Below, in pieces: positions 53,352-63,532 of a stretch of DNA of 64,000 bases (positions within the stretch are counted from its first letter, which is position 1; each line of letters opens with the position of its first letter). The stretch spans positions 1,320,501 through 1,384,500 of the forward strand of contig NZ_CP014674.1 in the NCBI RefSeq assembly GCF_001787335.1. Reading direction: 5' to 3'. The notes beneath the pieces are model-generated. The model searched no databases. It had not been told where the DNA came from and saw nothing but the letters and a program-made list of their open reading frames with translations. Origin of the DNA: Kozakia baliensis (GTDB lineage Bacteria; Pseudomonadota; Alphaproteobacteria; Acetobacterales; Acetobacteraceae). Position numbers and translations under genes: made by a program.

Positions 53352-53792
53352 ATGTTCCTTCGAGCCGATTTTTCGAGAAGACCGGCACTGCTTATTCGCC
53401 ATGCGGTGGTGGCTTTTTTCGTGCTGCTCGGCTTGTTGGGGCAATTGGCGATCAGCGCGGATTCCCGACTTGGGGAAATGCCGCGTGCAACGCTGGATCG
53501 GCTGGTCGGGATCGCGACGACCCAGGTTGACGATTGCGGCATGGCGATGTCGATGGCGCACCATCGACGCGACCATTCTCATCACGGCGGTCAACATGAT
53601 TGTTGTTTCCTCTGCCCACTGCTGACGCTCGCGCCCGTTATCCTGCATATCTTGCCAGTTCTGCCAGGGCCAGGGCTTCTTCTGCCGCAGAGACGCCATA
53701 GCCCATTCGCCGCTCGTGCGCCGCCGGAAACGCCACCGATTGCGGCACTCCCACGCGGTCCTCCTTCTTCGAGATCGACTGAATTCGCATAA
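53352..53792 (+). CDS. DUF2946 family membrane-associated protein
   Basis: A 146-residue protein with an N-terminal hydrophobic segment (AVVAFFVLLGLLGQLAISAD), a His/Met-rich middle (CGMAMSMAHHRRDHSHHGGQ) and the DUF2946 core HDCCFLCPLLTLAP, followed by a Pro/Arg-rich tail. DUF2946 genes are found next to copper-related TonB receptors. The Met/His/Cys cluster would suit copper binding in the periplasm. It lies 62 bases upstream of the receptor gene, so one transcript is likely. The function is unproven. Confidence 0.78.
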   Translation: MFLRADFSRRPALLIRHAVVAFFVLLGLLGQLAISADSRLGEMPRATLDRLVGIATTQVDDCGMAMSMAHHRRDHSHHGGQHDCCFLCPLLTLAPVILHILPVLPGPGLLLPQRRHSPFAARAPPETPPIAALPRGPPSSRSTEFA

Positions 53793-53854
53793 CATTTCGG
53801 CGCATCCCGCATGGCGCGCTGGAATGTCTCATTCGTCTTCCCGAAGAGATTTCA

Positions 53855-56008
53855 ATGTTTGTTCCCTATAAAGGCGCACGCCGCTCCGCGCGTTTATTCG
53901 CACTGGCCGTCGGCACAGCGCTCGTCTCCCTGCCTATGATCGCTCATGCCGGAGCGCCCACAGTCAATCTACCGGAGCTGGATGTCGACGCTCAAGATGC
54001 GCCGAGCCTGATGGACAATCCATCTACCGGCACCACGCTTTCAGAGGGCGCCATGCGGCAGCAGCGCCTGCAAAGCCCGGATGCTGCACATCTTTTCTCC
54101 AAGGCTCCAGGCGTCAGCCTCTATAGCGCCGGCGGTATTTCCTCTTTGCCCGCCATCAACGGCATGGCCGACGACCGTGTGGCGACCATCGTGGATGGTG
54201 TCCGGATCGAACCGGCCTGCCCGAACCACATGAACCCGGCATTATCGTATGTTTCGCCCGATATGGTCTCAACGGCGACGGCCATTGCAGGGATTACGCC
54301 CGTTAGCATGGGCGGCGACAGCCTGGCGGGGACGATCGACGTCGAGCGGCGAGATCCTAAATTCGCGCGACGTGGGAAGATCTTGTTCACCGGTTGGGGA
54401 CGCGGCGCTTATCACAGCAATGGCGGGGGATGGGAAGGTGCCGCGAGCACGACCGTCGCCAACGATTTACTGAGCCTGAATTACAGCGCCTCTTACGCCG
54501 AGCGCGGCGATTATCATGCTGGAGGCGGCGAGGGGCGCGTACGCTCGACGCTTTACAAAACCTACAGCCATAGCGTGACGGCCGGATTGCATAAGGGGGG
54601 CAATCTTTTCGCACTGACTTTCGGACAGACAGATACGCCTTACGAAGGTTTCGCCAACCAATATATGGACATGACGAACAACCGCTCCACATTCGTAAAT
54701 GGCAAATATTCGGGCGTGTTCGATTGGGGGCAATTGGATGTGCGCGGCTATTGGCAGCGTATCGACCATGTGATGGATATGCTGGGAGACCGAGGCGGTC
54801 ACAGCTGGAACACCGGCATGCCGATGAACGACAAATCCCGTCTTGCCGGGTACTCCGTCAAAGCCACCATTCCGCTCGGCACGTGGAACACGCTGCGCGT
54901 GGGCAGCAGCTTTGACCATCAAGGACTAAACGATTGGTGGCCGCCGCTTGCTGGCAGCATGATGATGGGGCCGAACACCTATCACAACATCAATGACGGC
55001 GTGCGGGACCGCCTCGGCCATTACATCGAATGGGAGGCGCGCTGGACGCCGAAATTCCATACGCTGCTGGGCTTTCGCAACGATCTGGTCATGATGAACA
55101 CGGGCGATGTCTCACCCTATGGCATGATGATGGATGTCGGTGCGGCGAAGGCGTTCAACGCGCAGGACCATCGCCATACGGATGTGAATTTCGACGTCAC
55201 GGCGCTGGCGCATTGGGATGCGACCAAAAGCTTCTCGCTTGAAGGTGGCTACGCACGCAAGACACGTTCGCCCAATCTGTTTGAGCGTTACGCTTGGGGA
55301 CGCAGCGCCATGGCGGCGAGCATGATCGGCTGGTTTGGGGACGGCAACGGCTATGTCGGCAACAACAATCTCTCGCCCGAAATTGCCAACACAGCCTCAT
55401 TGACGGCGGAATGGCGCGATCCCGAGGGGCAGCGTTGGGATGTGAAGGTTCAGCCTTACTACACTTACGTGCAGCATTATGTGAATGTGAACGTCCTGAG
55501 CCGCTATAGCAGCGGCTTCAGCTTGCTCCAATTCGCCAATCACGACGCACAGATGTACGGCATCAACGCCTCGGGCAGCTACCAAGCGTGGTCCGCGCCG
55601 AAATGGGGTAAGGGCGTATTCAGCACCAAGATCGACTGGGTGCGTGGACAGGATTTGCAGACCCATAGCGGGCTATATCATCAGATACCGACGAACGGCG
55701 TGGTGGCGTTTGACGAAACCTACGGCAACTGGACCGGCCATGCCGAAGTAGAACTGGTCAAGCGTAAGAGCACGGTCGATGTTCTGCGTGCCGAACCCAG
55801 AACGCCCGGCTATGCGTTGCTGAATTTGAGTGCGGCTTATAACTGGAAATATGCTCGTTTCGAGTTGGGATTGGACAATGTGTTCAATCAGCACGCTTAT
55901 TTGCCGCTCGGCGGATATAGCTTGGCCGATTATAAAATGACTGGGCGTTTATCTCCGCTGGAGATGATGGGGCGTTCGGTCAACGCATCCATCACCGCGT
56001 CTTTTTAA
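53855..56008 (+). CDS. TonB-dependent outer-membrane copper receptor, OprC/NosA-like
   Basis: A 717-residue receptor. A signal peptide (LFALAVGTALVSLPMIAHAG) is followed by a TonB box-like segment (VNLPELDVDA), a plug domain (MRQQRLQSPDAAHLFSKAPG, VATIVDGVRIEPACPNHMNP) and a 22-strand barrel ending in Phe. CPNHM gives the CxxxM, and DHVMDM in the barrel gives the HxM, that bind copper in OprC of Pseudomonas. Loops are rich in Met and His (GSMMMGPNTYHN, PYGMMMDVG). It should import copper with the adjacent tonB. No Fur-box-like site was identified. Confidence 0.9.
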   Translation: MFVPYKGARRSARLFALAVGTALVSLPMIAHAGAPTVNLPELDVDAQDAPSLMDNPSTGTTLSEGAMRQQRLQSPDAAHLFSKAPGVSLYSAGGISSLPAINGMADDRVATIVDGVRIEPACPNHMNPALSYVSPDMVSTATAIAGITPVSMGGDSLAGTIDVERRDPKFARRGKILFTGWGRGAYHSNGGGWEGAASTTVANDLLSLNYSASYAERGDYHAGGGEGRVRSTLYKTYSHSVTAGLHKGGNLFALTFGQTDTPYEGFANQYMDMTNNRSTFVNGKYSGVFDWGQLDVRGYWQRIDHVMDMLGDRGGHSWNTGMPMNDKSRLAGYSVKATIPLGTWNTLRVGSSFDHQGLNDWWPPLAGSMMMGPNTYHNINDGVRDRLGHYIEWEARWTPKFHTLLGFRNDLVMMNTGDVSPYGMMMDVGAAKAFNAQDHRHTDVNFDVTALAHWDATKSFSLEGGYARKTRSPNLFERYAWGRSAMAASMIGWFGDGNGYVGNNNLSPEIANTASLTAEWRDPEGQRWDVKVQPYYTYVQHYVNVNVLSRYSSGFSLLQFANHDAQMYGINASGSYQAWSAPKWGKGVFSTKIDWVRGQDLQTHSGLYHQIPTNGVVAFDETYGNWTGHAEVELVKRKSTVDVLRAEPRTPGYALLNLSAAYNWKYARFELGLDNVFNQHAYLPLGGYSLADYKMTGRLSPLEMMGRSVNASITASF

Positions 56009-56064
56009 CCGTGCTTGCGCATGGCGGCGTTGCCGTTTGAGCGGCTTCCTGCCATGCAGGAAAA

Positions 56065-57180
56065 ATGACGAAAAACGAGGACTTCGAAATTTTTCTTGCG
56101 GCCCCGCCCGGCCTTGAATCCGTGCTTTGCACGGAAGTCGGGCTGAAGGGGTTCAAGCACCCTAAAGCCGTGCCGGGCGGCGTGGTGACGCGGGGTAGCT
56201 GGCCGGATGTATGGCGCGCCAATCTGTGGGTGCGTGGGGCAAGCCGCGTTCTCGCGCGCATTGTCTCATTTCGTGTCGTGCATCTGGCGCAACTCGACGA
56301 CCGCGCGCGCGACGTGGAGTGGGCGAAAATCTTGCGCCCGGATGTGCCGTTCCGGGTGGAAGCCTCATGCTCCGCCTCACGAATTTACCATAGCGGCGCG
56401 GCGGCTGAGCGTATCGAAAACGCGATCAAGCAGAAGCTTGGCGCGCCAGTTGCGCCGGACGCGGAAATTATCGTTCGCGTTCGGATCGAACATGATATCT
56501 GCACGATCAGCGTCGATAGTTCCGGTGTGTTACTGCATCGGCGCGGCCATAAAGAGGCCGTCAATCGCGCGCCGTTGCGCGAGACCATGGCCTCGCTCTT
56601 TCTGCGCCAATGCGGTTATGGCGGCAGCGAACCGGTTCTGGACCCAATGTGCGGGTCCGGCACGTTCGTGATCGAAGCAGCGGAAATTGCGGCGCGACTC
56701 AATCCGGGCCGTTCGCGGCATTTCGCATTCGAACGCTTGGCTAATTTCGACGAGGCCGCATGGGCGCAAATGCGTGAGGCGAAGAGCGCGCGAATTCCTA
56801 GCGTTCGATTTTATGGCCGCGACCGCGATGTGGGCGCGATCACGATGAGCCGCGCCAATGCGGAACGTGCCGGGATTAGCGATTACACCGATTTTCAACA
56901 AGGAACGATCAGCGAGCTTACTCCGCCCGAAGGCACGCCGGGGTTAGTGATCGTCAATCCGCCTTACGGGACGCGGATTGGCGAGAAAAAGAAGCTGGCT
57001 CCGCTTTATCGAACGTTGGGCCGGGTGCTGCGCGAGCGCTTTACAGGATGGCGTGTCGGCATGATCGCGGCGGAAGCACGGCTGGCGGAGGCGACGGAAT
57101 TGCCGTTTCTACCAACGAGCGCGCCGGTTCCACATGGCGGGCTGCGCGTTTCGCTGTATCGAACGGAGCCATTGAGTTGA
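56065..57180 (+). CDS. THUMP-domain class I methyltransferase, RlmL-like (23S rRNA m2G)
   Basis: A 371-residue RNA methyltransferase. The N-terminal ferredoxin-like and THUMP regions (residues ~5-160) are followed by RGHKEAVNRAPLRETMASLF, the SAM motif LDPMCGSGTFVIEAAEIAAR (residues ~190-210) and the catalytic NPPYGTRIGE near 300. Length and order match the methyltransferase part of RlmL, which modifies G2445. ATG 56065 lies directly after a TTCCTGC/GCAGGAA hairpin containing the AGGAA ribosome site. It is downstream of the copper receptor but not functionally linked. Confidence 0.88.
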   Translation: MTKNEDFEIFLAAPPGLESVLCTEVGLKGFKHPKAVPGGVVTRGSWPDVWRANLWVRGASRVLARIVSFRVVHLAQLDDRARDVEWAKILRPDVPFRVEASCSASRIYHSGAAAERIENAIKQKLGAPVAPDAEIIVRVRIEHDICTISVDSSGVLLHRRGHKEAVNRAPLRETMASLFLRQCGYGGSEPVLDPMCGSGTFVIEAAEIAARLNPGRSRHFAFERLANFDEAAWAQMREAKSARIPSVRFYGRDRDVGAITMSRANAERAGISDYTDFQQGTISELTPPEGTPGLVIVNPPYGTRIGEKKKLAPLYRTLGRVLRERFTGWRVGMIAAEARLAEATELPFLPTSAPVPHGGLRVSLYRTEPLS

Positions 57181-57212
57181 CGAAGCGATAAGGGAAGGCG
57201 CAATTTTCCTTC

Positions 57213-57743
57213 ATGAGCAAGATTGATGAAAGCCGTGTTTTTATTCCGGTGCGCATTGCGGTTCTGACCGTCTCCGACACCCGAAGCCTGGAGGAGGACG
57301 CCTCGGGACAAATCCTGGTCGAGCGGATCGAAAATGCTGGGCATATTCTGGCGGATCGCGCGTTGGTGCGCGACGATGCGGCGGAGATTGCCGCACATTT
57401 GCGGCGCTGGATCGAGGACGATCAGGTAGATGCGGTCATCAGCACCGGCGGAACCGGCGTAACCGGGCGCGATGTAACGCCGGAAGCGTTCGAGCAGGTG
57501 ATCGAGAAGCCCATTCCTGGTTTCGGCGAACTGTTCCGCATGTTGTCCTACGCCAAAATCGGCACCTCGACGATCCAATCCCGCGCGTTGGCGGGCCTGG
57601 CGCAAGGTACGTATCTTTTCGCGCTGCCCGGTTCACGCGGCGCGGTGAAGGACGGATGGGACGACATTCTACGCTTCCAACTCGATAGCCGTCATGTTCC
57701 ATGCAATTTCGTAGAACTGATGCCGCGCCTTAGGGAGAAGTAA
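57213..57743 (+). CDS. moaB: Molybdenum cofactor biosynthesis protein B
   Basis: A 176-residue MoaB/MogA-fold protein that adenylates molybdopterin before molybdenum insertion. [20 protein letters not shown] is the start of the fold, and [20 protein letters not shown] (residues ~70-90) is the MoCF signature. [20 protein letters not shown] and [15 protein letters not shown] complete it. Its 3' end overlaps the convergent glycosyltransferase gene by 14 bases. Confidence 0.94.
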   Translation: MSKIDESRVFIPVRIAVLTVSDTRSLEEDASGQILVERIENAGHILADRALVRDDAAEIAAHLRRWIEDDQVDAVISTGGTGVTGRDVTPEAFEQVIEKPIPGFGELFRMLSYAKIGTSTIQSRALAGLAQGTYLFALPGSRGAVKDGWDDILRFQLDSRHVPCNFVELMPRLREK

Positions 57744-60700
57744 GCGCGAGTTCTCGCTCCACGGCCACAGGCTGCGGCGCGAGACCGAATTGGCGGATGA
57801 GCGTGCGGCGATAAGCATGTTGCCGATCTCTCATCTCGCACGGGTTGCCAAAGCGCTTGGCGATTTCATCCTGCACCGTGATAATTTCGGCGAGATGTTT
57901 TTGCAAATCGAGCCGGTGTGTGGCGGATTGGCTGTGCCGCCGATGGATATTGAGCGGTTCGGCCACATAAACGAGTTCCGCGTCCGGCTGGTCGAGCAGT
58001 TCGACGTAAAGACGCCAATCTCCGGCGATACTGAATGCTTTCAGTTCATGCGCACAACGACGCAGAGCGGCTTGAAGCGGCTTACGGGCGAAAACGGCGC
58101 TGCTGACATTAAGGATAAGGTTACGTTCGCTCAGTGCGCGGCGAATGAATTCCTGCCCTGAATAGCAACCGTCCGCATTCAATAAATTGCCGCAACTCTC
58201 GGCGCAATAAGGCTTATAGCTGTTGGCGAGGGTAACGCCTTGTTCGTCGATACTGCGGCTATCGCAAAAAGCCATGACCGCGTTGGATGCTTGTCGAAGC
58301 GCATCGAACAGGGTGGAAAGCTGAGCAGACTCGGAGAGATCATCCGCTTCCGCAATCCAAATCCACTCGCCACGTGCAAGGTCCACGGCTTTGTGCCACT
58401 GCCGGAACACAGAGCCGGAGCGTTGGCGCGCACCGATAATACGGATGTCGCGACGGCACTCGGCGCTGGTTCGCTCGGCGACGGCAATACTGTCATCATC
58501 GGAGGCGTCGTCGAGGACGATAATCTCGAACACTGGCAATTGTTGCGAGAAAATAGAAGCTAGGCGTGAGGCGAGATATTGCCCGTAATTGTAGGATGGC
58601 ACGACGATGGAAATGCGGGGCAGGTCAGGCAGCAGGTACCCATGCAGCGCGCTGACGTAATCGGAGAACGAAAAACGCCCCGCCATGGCGCGGCTGACCT
58701 TACGCCGTTCCGCATCGGGGCGGGCTAAAGATTTTCGTGCAGCGACAGCAATAAGGCGCGCCATGGAAGAAAGATCACCCAGGGAAGACACGCCATGTTC
58801 GATAACGCCGTCTTGGTTGATCTGCGTCAGGAGTTCGGGGATGCCGCCAGTTCCGGCGAAGGCGCAGCAAGGCAGACCGCAGGCAAGCGCTTCCAGCGCC
58901 ACGGAGGGGTAGGGGTCTTCTCGCGAAGTAAGGGCGAAAACATCGGCCGCGCAAAGATAGGGTGCGATATCCTTGATACGGCCAGGCATATGAAAAGTGC
59001 CGCAGGAGATGGCGTAATCGATATCGAGTTGTAAACCTTCACGCAGGCCAGGATCGATATCGCCGAGCCATAGGAAATGCGTAACAGGAACAGCGTGATG
59101 AGAACGCATAGCGGTGGGGCTTTGCAGACGCTGCCAAAGCTGAAGGAAGAGATCGAACCCCTTGCGCATATCGGCGTAACCCACGCCGACAACGAGACGA
59201 TCATGCGCGTTCAGACCGAGCCGTGTGCGCATCTGGCGGCGTGTTTGGGCTGAAAACGCGATAGGACTGTAAAGCCCCTGCGGCAGGATAATCGGGGTAG
59301 ATTCAGATGTTAAGGTAGGCGTCAAAACCACCGAAGGAACAATGGTTTCGCGCGCGAGCGCCCGCGCTTCCTTTAGCGGTGCCAGCAGGCCGCGTTGCCG
59401 AAGAAGGCTGGGTAACTCATGTTGAAGTAACGTGAAGGCAATGCCGACATCGTGGAGATCGGGCGCTAGAGCACTTGAGGCAGCGCTGTTGACAAGAGCC
59501 GTGGTGAAGCCCTCACGATAGAGAACGGCAAGCCGCTCTCTCGTGGCTTTCTGCCCAGGCGGCAAAATTTCCACCTGAGCGAAAGAGCGGTAATCCTCCA
59601 GCATTGCGCCGCCTTCGAGCAACACAAAAAGTATTTGCGTGCCATGGCGGGCGCGGAGTTGCTTTCCGATAGCGAGGAGTAAGGTTTGCGCGCCGGAGGG
59701 AAAGGCATCATGCCCGATCAGAAGAATACGCCCATCGCCGATGCCGCGTTCGAAACCAGTGGCGGCGCGTCCCGTGGCATTGAGATAAGCGCTGCCGTAA
59801 TGCTGATCCGGTTCGAGATAAGCGCCTTCCGCCCATTCGTTCCAAGCATTGATGCAAATGATCGGATCGCCGAAGAACGGATTTTTTCGTGCCTGATCGA
59901 CAAGGCCTGCGACCCAATGCTCATAAAGCGGCGGCGTTGAACCATGCAGGACGAGACCATGGCCCTGGCGGCGCGCATCGTTATCCCATGACGGCGCTGC
60001 GGTGCGGATAAGCGGGAAATCCACTGGCTCCATAGAAAGGGCGTTTTTGACGATGTCGGCGTAGTCGTAGACCTGAGCCGTTAGATCATCGTCTAAGATA
60101 TGAAGGCGGTCATTGATGAGAGGGCAATCGGCCACCAGCTTGTGTGGTGGAAATTCGATCGCGCCATCCATGCCGAATTGACGCGGATTGGAATCGCCGA
60201 AAGCTTGTCCCATGACGAAAATCGGGTCGATCTGATGCTTCTCTTTGAACAGGGCACGCCAGCGCAAAATGCTGGACTCGGCGTCAGGAATGGCGCCAGG
60301 CCGATAAACCATCAGGAGAGGACGATCACCGACGCGAATGTAGCGCGGATCGGCCATATGCCGGGCGAAACAAGCAATCAAAGCATCGTCATCTTCCGCC
60401 CGATAATCCTGGGCGATGAGGATATCGTCATCGCCGCCGTCCCAGCGCCGGCTCCAATTTTCATTGGCCCACATCAGGCAGAATGGAAGATTGATCTCCG
60501 GATGGGAAAGTAGCATTTCCAAAGGGGAGTCGAGAAGGCGCGAGCCGTTGAACCAGTAAAAGTAGAAAACAAACCCTTCGATTCCGGCTTCGCGCGCCAT
60601 TTTAGCCTGGCGAGAAAGAACGGCCGGATCGTCCAACGTATAGTGCCCAAGATCGCGCGGAACGCGAGGTTGGTAATGGTCCGCGAACCGGGGCATGCCG

Positions 60701-61488
60701 CGGGCGATGTTGGTCCATTCCGTAAAGCCTGTGCCCCACCAGCGATCATTGGCCGGATTGGCGTGAAATTGCGGAAGATAGTAGGCCAGAACGCGCGCCC
60801 GACGAATAGCGGTATCGGGCAGTGGGCGCGCGTCCTCATAAAACGGGCCAGGCTGAGTGCGGCGGCGCACTTCGCGCGGGATGGTGGTCTCGCCAAAAGG
60901 CAAGGAGGGATGAATACCGGGATAGTCCCGATGCTGAACGTAATGTATTAGTGGATTGACGTCTGGCGCATGACGAAGATAGCGCTCGCGATAAAAGACA
61001 GGATCGAACCCATCGAATGGGCGGCGAACCTCGCGGAACCCCTGGATCATATAATGTTCGAGCGGATCAAGGCCCGATTGAGCGACGTCAGGATAGGTTT
61101 TTAAATAAAACGCCGCATCGAATTCGGGAAACGGCCGAACATTCGGATCGTGCCGATTGGCGAGATAATGCGCCAGAGGAGATTGACCGTGCGGGATGCC
61201 GTAGGTCGCGACATACCAAACTGGGTCGAACCAAGAGATCGGACGACGGCCTTCGCGTTCACCGTGGCAGATATAGTGATAGAGCGGATCACCCACGACG
61301 TCGCGATTGGTTGAAAGATACCAATGCGGGTCGAAATAAGCGTTGGGTTTGCGCCCTTCACGCCAGCCATGCTGATGATAATGGGAGAGAGCCCCACTGC
61401 CGATCCCGTTGAGATCGGGGTTGCGGGACAGGTAGAAGGCGGTGTCGAAAAGCCCGGAATGTCCGATCCGATGAATCGTGTTTATCAT
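57730..61488 (-). CDS. Large multi-domain glycosyltransferase: tandem repeats, WbsX/GH99-like, GT4 and GT2
   Basis: A 1252-residue cytoplasmic protein. Residues ~10-200 hold five ~40-residue repeats of the type FDxxWYLxxxxDV...PLxHYxxxGxREGRRP. Residues ~233-570 are a WbsX/GH99-like domain ([53 protein letters not shown]). Next comes a GT4-type glycosyltransferase ([20 protein letters not shown] near 765, [20 protein letters not shown] near 870). A GT2 domain follows from ~960 ([32 protein letters not shown]). ATG 61488 is preferred over TTG 61497. It probably builds surface polysaccharide (rhamnan or O-antigen). No other polysaccharide gene adjoins it. Confidence 0.88.
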   Translation of the reverse strand: MINTIHRIGHSGLFDTAFYLSRNPDLNGIGSGALSHYHQHGWREGRKPNAYFDPHWYLSTNRDVVGDPLYHYICHGEREGRRPISWFDPVWYVATYGIPHGQSPLAHYLANRHDPNVRPFPEFDAAFYLKTYPDVAQSGLDPLEHYMIQGFREVRRPFDGFDPVFYRERYLRHAPDVNPLIHYVQHRDYPGIHPSLPFGETTIPREVRRRTQPGPFYEDARPLPDTAIRRARVLAYYLPQFHANPANDRWWGTGFTEWTNIARGMPRFADHYQPRVPRDLGHYTLDDPAVLSRQAKMAREAGIEGFVFYFYWFNGSRLLDSPLEMLLSHPEINLPFCLMWANENWSRRWDGGDDDILIAQDYRAEDDDALIACFARHMADPRYIRVGDRPLLMVYRPGAIPDAESSILRWRALFKEKHQIDPIFVMGQAFGDSNPRQFGMDGAIEFPPHKLVADCPLINDRLHILDDDLTAQVYDYADIVKNALSMEPVDFPLIRTAAPSWDNDARRQGHGLVLHGSTPPLYEHWVAGLVDQARKNPFFGDPIICINAWNEWAEGAYLEPDQHYGSAYLNATGRAATGFERGIGDGRILLIGHDAFPSGAQTLLLAIGKQLRARHGTQILFVLLEGGAMLEDYRSFAQVEILPPGQKATRERLAVLYREGFTTALVNSAASSALAPDLHDVGIAFTLLQHELPSLLRQRGLLAPLKEARALARETIVPSVVLTPTLTSESTPIILPQGLYSPIAFSAQTRRQMRTRLGLNAHDRLVVGVGYADMRKGFDLFLQLWQRLQSPTAMRSHHAVPVTHFLWLGDIDPGLREGLQLDIDYAISCGTFHMPGRIKDIAPYLCAADVFALTSREDPYPSVALEALACGLPCCAFAGTGGIPELLTQINQDGVIEHGVSSLGDLSSMARLIAVAARKSLARPDAERRKVSRAMAGRFSFSDYVSALHGYLLPDLPRISIVVPSYNYGQYLASRLASIFSQQLPVFEIIVLDDASDDDSIAVAERTSAECRRDIRIIGARQRSGSVFRQWHKAVDLARGEWIWIAEADDLSESAQLSTLFDALRQASNAVMAFCDSRSIDEQGVTLANSYKPYCAESCGNLLNADGCYSGQEFIRRALSERNLILNVSSAVFARKPLQAALRRCAHELKAFSIAGDWRLYVELLDQPDAELVYVAEPLNIHRRHSQSATHRLDLQKHLAEIITVQDEIAKRFGNPCEMRDRQHAYRRTLIRQFGLAPQPVAVERELALTSP

Positions 61489-61652
61489 GCCAGACAATTT
61501 TCAGCGCGTTGCGAAATCGGACAAGAGGATGCACTCGCACGTTAATAAACATAACCAATAACGATTAATTAACGCCATGCTCATTTCTTGCAAAGTATTA
61601 TTTTGAAAGATCAACCAGTCGCTTGGAGCGTTCTGAACCGATACTCTTTTGG

Positions 61653-61684
61653 GACAGGCGCATTGCGATCCGCGAGAGCCTGTC
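61653..61684 (+). promoter_or_regulatory. Hairpin in the metX leader
   Basis: GACAGGC (61653-61659) and GCCTGTC (61678-61684) form a perfect 7-pair stem around an 18-base loop, 55 bases before the metX start. A T-rich stretch precedes it. No known SAM riboswitch pattern could be matched. It might be a regulatory leader or a simple 5' stem. Confidence 0.35.
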
Positions 61685-61739
61685 ATAGGAAGCGACGGGC
61701 TGGATTTGCCAGTGAAGAAGTCGTTGATCGGGATAAGCG

Positions 61740-62933
61740 ATGCAACAACAGGTCAATATAGAGGCGTTTTCTCCAGACTCATCCGCTGAGGCGATGAGTT
61801 ATGCGCGCCTTGAGGAAGGGCTGACGCTAGAATGCGGTTCGGTTCTCGCGCCCCTGGATGTCGCTTATCGCACTTATGGCCAACTTTCGGCGGCACGGGA
61901 CAATGCGATTTTAGTCTGCCATGCGCTGACGGGCGATCAGTTCCTGGCCGAGCAACACCCGGTGACGGGGAAGCCGGGTTGGTGGAGCCGGATGGTCGGT
62001 CCCGGCCTGCCGATCGACACCGATCGTTTCTTCGTCATCTGTACCAACGTTCTGGGCGGATGTATGGGCTCAACCGGGCCACGCAGCTTGCAGGAAAACG
62101 GCGAACCATGGGGAACCGATTTCCCCCCCATCACCATCCGTGACATGGTGCGCGCGCAGGCACTCCTGCTAAACCATCTCGGCATCGGGCGTTTATTCGC
62201 AGCGATCGGCGGTTCCATGGGGGGAATGCAGGTTCTGCAATGGGTCGCGACCTATCCCGAACGCGTTTTCGCAGCAATGCCGATTGCGACGTCGCCATTT
62301 CATTCCGCACAAAACATCGCTTTCAACGAAGTAAGCCGTCAGGCGATTTCCGCCGATCCGGAATGGCATAATGGCCGCTATTGGGATTATGGCGCCGTGC
62401 CCGCGCGCGGTCTGGGCGTTGCGCGCATGATGGCGCATATCACTTATCTTTCTGAGGAAGCCCTAACGCGCAAATTCGGCCGTAGGGTGCGTCGCGATCC
62501 GGCCATAAAAGGCGATACAGCGTTGGAACCGGCTTCTCTTTTCGGAGAAATGTTCGAGGTCGAAAGCTATTTGCGGCACCAGGGGTCGAGTTTCGTGCGG
62601 CGTTTCGATGCCAATTCCTATCTGACGATCACACGGGCGATGGATTATTTCGATCTCAGCGCGGAATATGATGGCGATATCTCAGCGCCGTTCCTGGGCT
62701 GCAAAACACGGTTTTGCGTGGTCTCTTTCAGTTCGGACTGGCTGTTCCCGACATCGCAATCCCGCCTCCTGGCGCGCGCGCTGAATCGGGCGGGGGTAAA
62801 CGTCTCGTTCGTCGAGATCGACAGCGATCGTGGACATGACGCTTTCTTGCTGGATGAGCCGGATTTCGATCGGACGATGCGCGGATTCATCAATGGCGCC
62901 GCCGAGCACGCCGGGTTGGGGAAAGCAGGCTAA
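61740..62933 (+). CDS. metX: Homoserine O-acetyltransferase
   Basis: A 397-residue alpha/beta-hydrolase-fold enzyme that acetylates (or succinylates) homoserine in methionine synthesis. The oxyanion region is [20 protein letters not shown], the nucleophile Ser is in [20 protein letters not shown] (residue ~161), and the catalytic Asp and His are in [15 protein letters not shown] and [15 protein letters not shown]. The stop codon overlaps the metW start (TAATG), giving coupling. Acyl-donor choice cannot be told from sequence alone. Confidence 0.94.
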   Translation: MQQQVNIEAFSPDSSAEAMSYARLEEGLTLECGSVLAPLDVAYRTYGQLSAARDNAILVCHALTGDQFLAEQHPVTGKPGWWSRMVGPGLPIDTDRFFVICTNVLGGCMGSTGPRSLQENGEPWGTDFPPITIRDMVRAQALLLNHLGIGRLFAAIGGSMGGMQVLQWVATYPERVFAAMPIATSPFHSAQNIAFNEVSRQAISADPEWHNGRYWDYGAVPARGLGVARMMAHITYLSEEALTRKFGRRVRRDPAIKGDTALEPASLFGEMFEVESYLRHQGSSFVRRFDANSYLTITRAMDYFDLSAEYDGDISAPFLGCKTRFCVVSFSSDWLFPTSQSRLLARALNRAGVNVSFVEIDSDRGHDAFLLDEPDFDRTMRGFINGAAEHAGLGKAG

Positions 62934-63532
62934 TGCGTTTGGATCAGCGTTTGATCGCGGAAATGATCGCGCCGAAAGCGCGGGTTTTGGATATTGGTAG
63001 CGGTGATGGTGCGTTGATCGACTATCTGTTCCGTACGCGGAATTGCGATGCGCGCGGTATCGAGATTGACATGAAGGAAGTAACGCGCTCCGTGGCGCAT
63101 GGCCTTCCGGTGATGCACGGCGATGCCGACCATGATCTGGCGCATTACCCGAATGGGGCGTTCGATTACGTGGTCTTGCAGCGAACGCTTCAAGCAGTGG
63201 AACGACCGCGTGAAGTTTTGCGCCAGATGCTGCGGATCGGTCGTTATGCGATCGTGTCCTTCCCTAATTTCGGTCATTGGCGGCTACGGTTACAGTTGCT
63301 GTTTAGCGGTCGCATGCCGATGAATGCTGTATGGCATACGCCATGGTACGAAACGCCGAACATCCATCCTTGCACCATCAGGGATTTTCTGACGCTCTGT
63401 CAGGAGGAAGGTTACATCGTGGACCGCTGGCTCGCGGTGGACGAAGCTGGTGAGCGCGCGCCGTGGCGTCGGTCGATCCGGTTGGCGAATCTCTTCGGCG
63501 AGCAGGCGCTATTTCTTCTGAGCAAACGGTGA
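62933..63532 (+). CDS. metW: Methionine biosynthesis protein MetW
   Basis: A 199-residue SAM-methyltransferase-fold protein that works together with MetX in homoserine acylation. VLDIGSGDGALIDYLFRTRN is the N-terminal motif. NGAFDYVVLQRTLQAVERPR and YAIVSFPNFGHWRLRLQLLF (residues ~100-120) are MetW signatures, as is PWYETPNIHPCTIRDFLTLC. It shares one base with metX and four with the following gene, so all three are probably one transcript. Confidence 0.94.
   Translation: MRLDQRLIAEMIAPKARVLDIGSGDGALIDYLFRTRNCDARGIEIDMKEVTRSVAHGLPVMHGDADHDLAHYPNGAFDYVVLQRTLQAVERPREVLRQMLRIGRYAIVSFPNFGHWRLRLQLLFSGRMPMNAVWHTPWYETPNIHPCTIRDFLTLCQEEGYIVDRWLAVDEAGERAPWRRSIRLANLFGEQALFLLSKR

Noticed and set aside
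61498-61739. SAM-II-type riboswitch before metX
   Set aside because: The conserved SAM-II core could not be matched in order; only a plain stem is visible.
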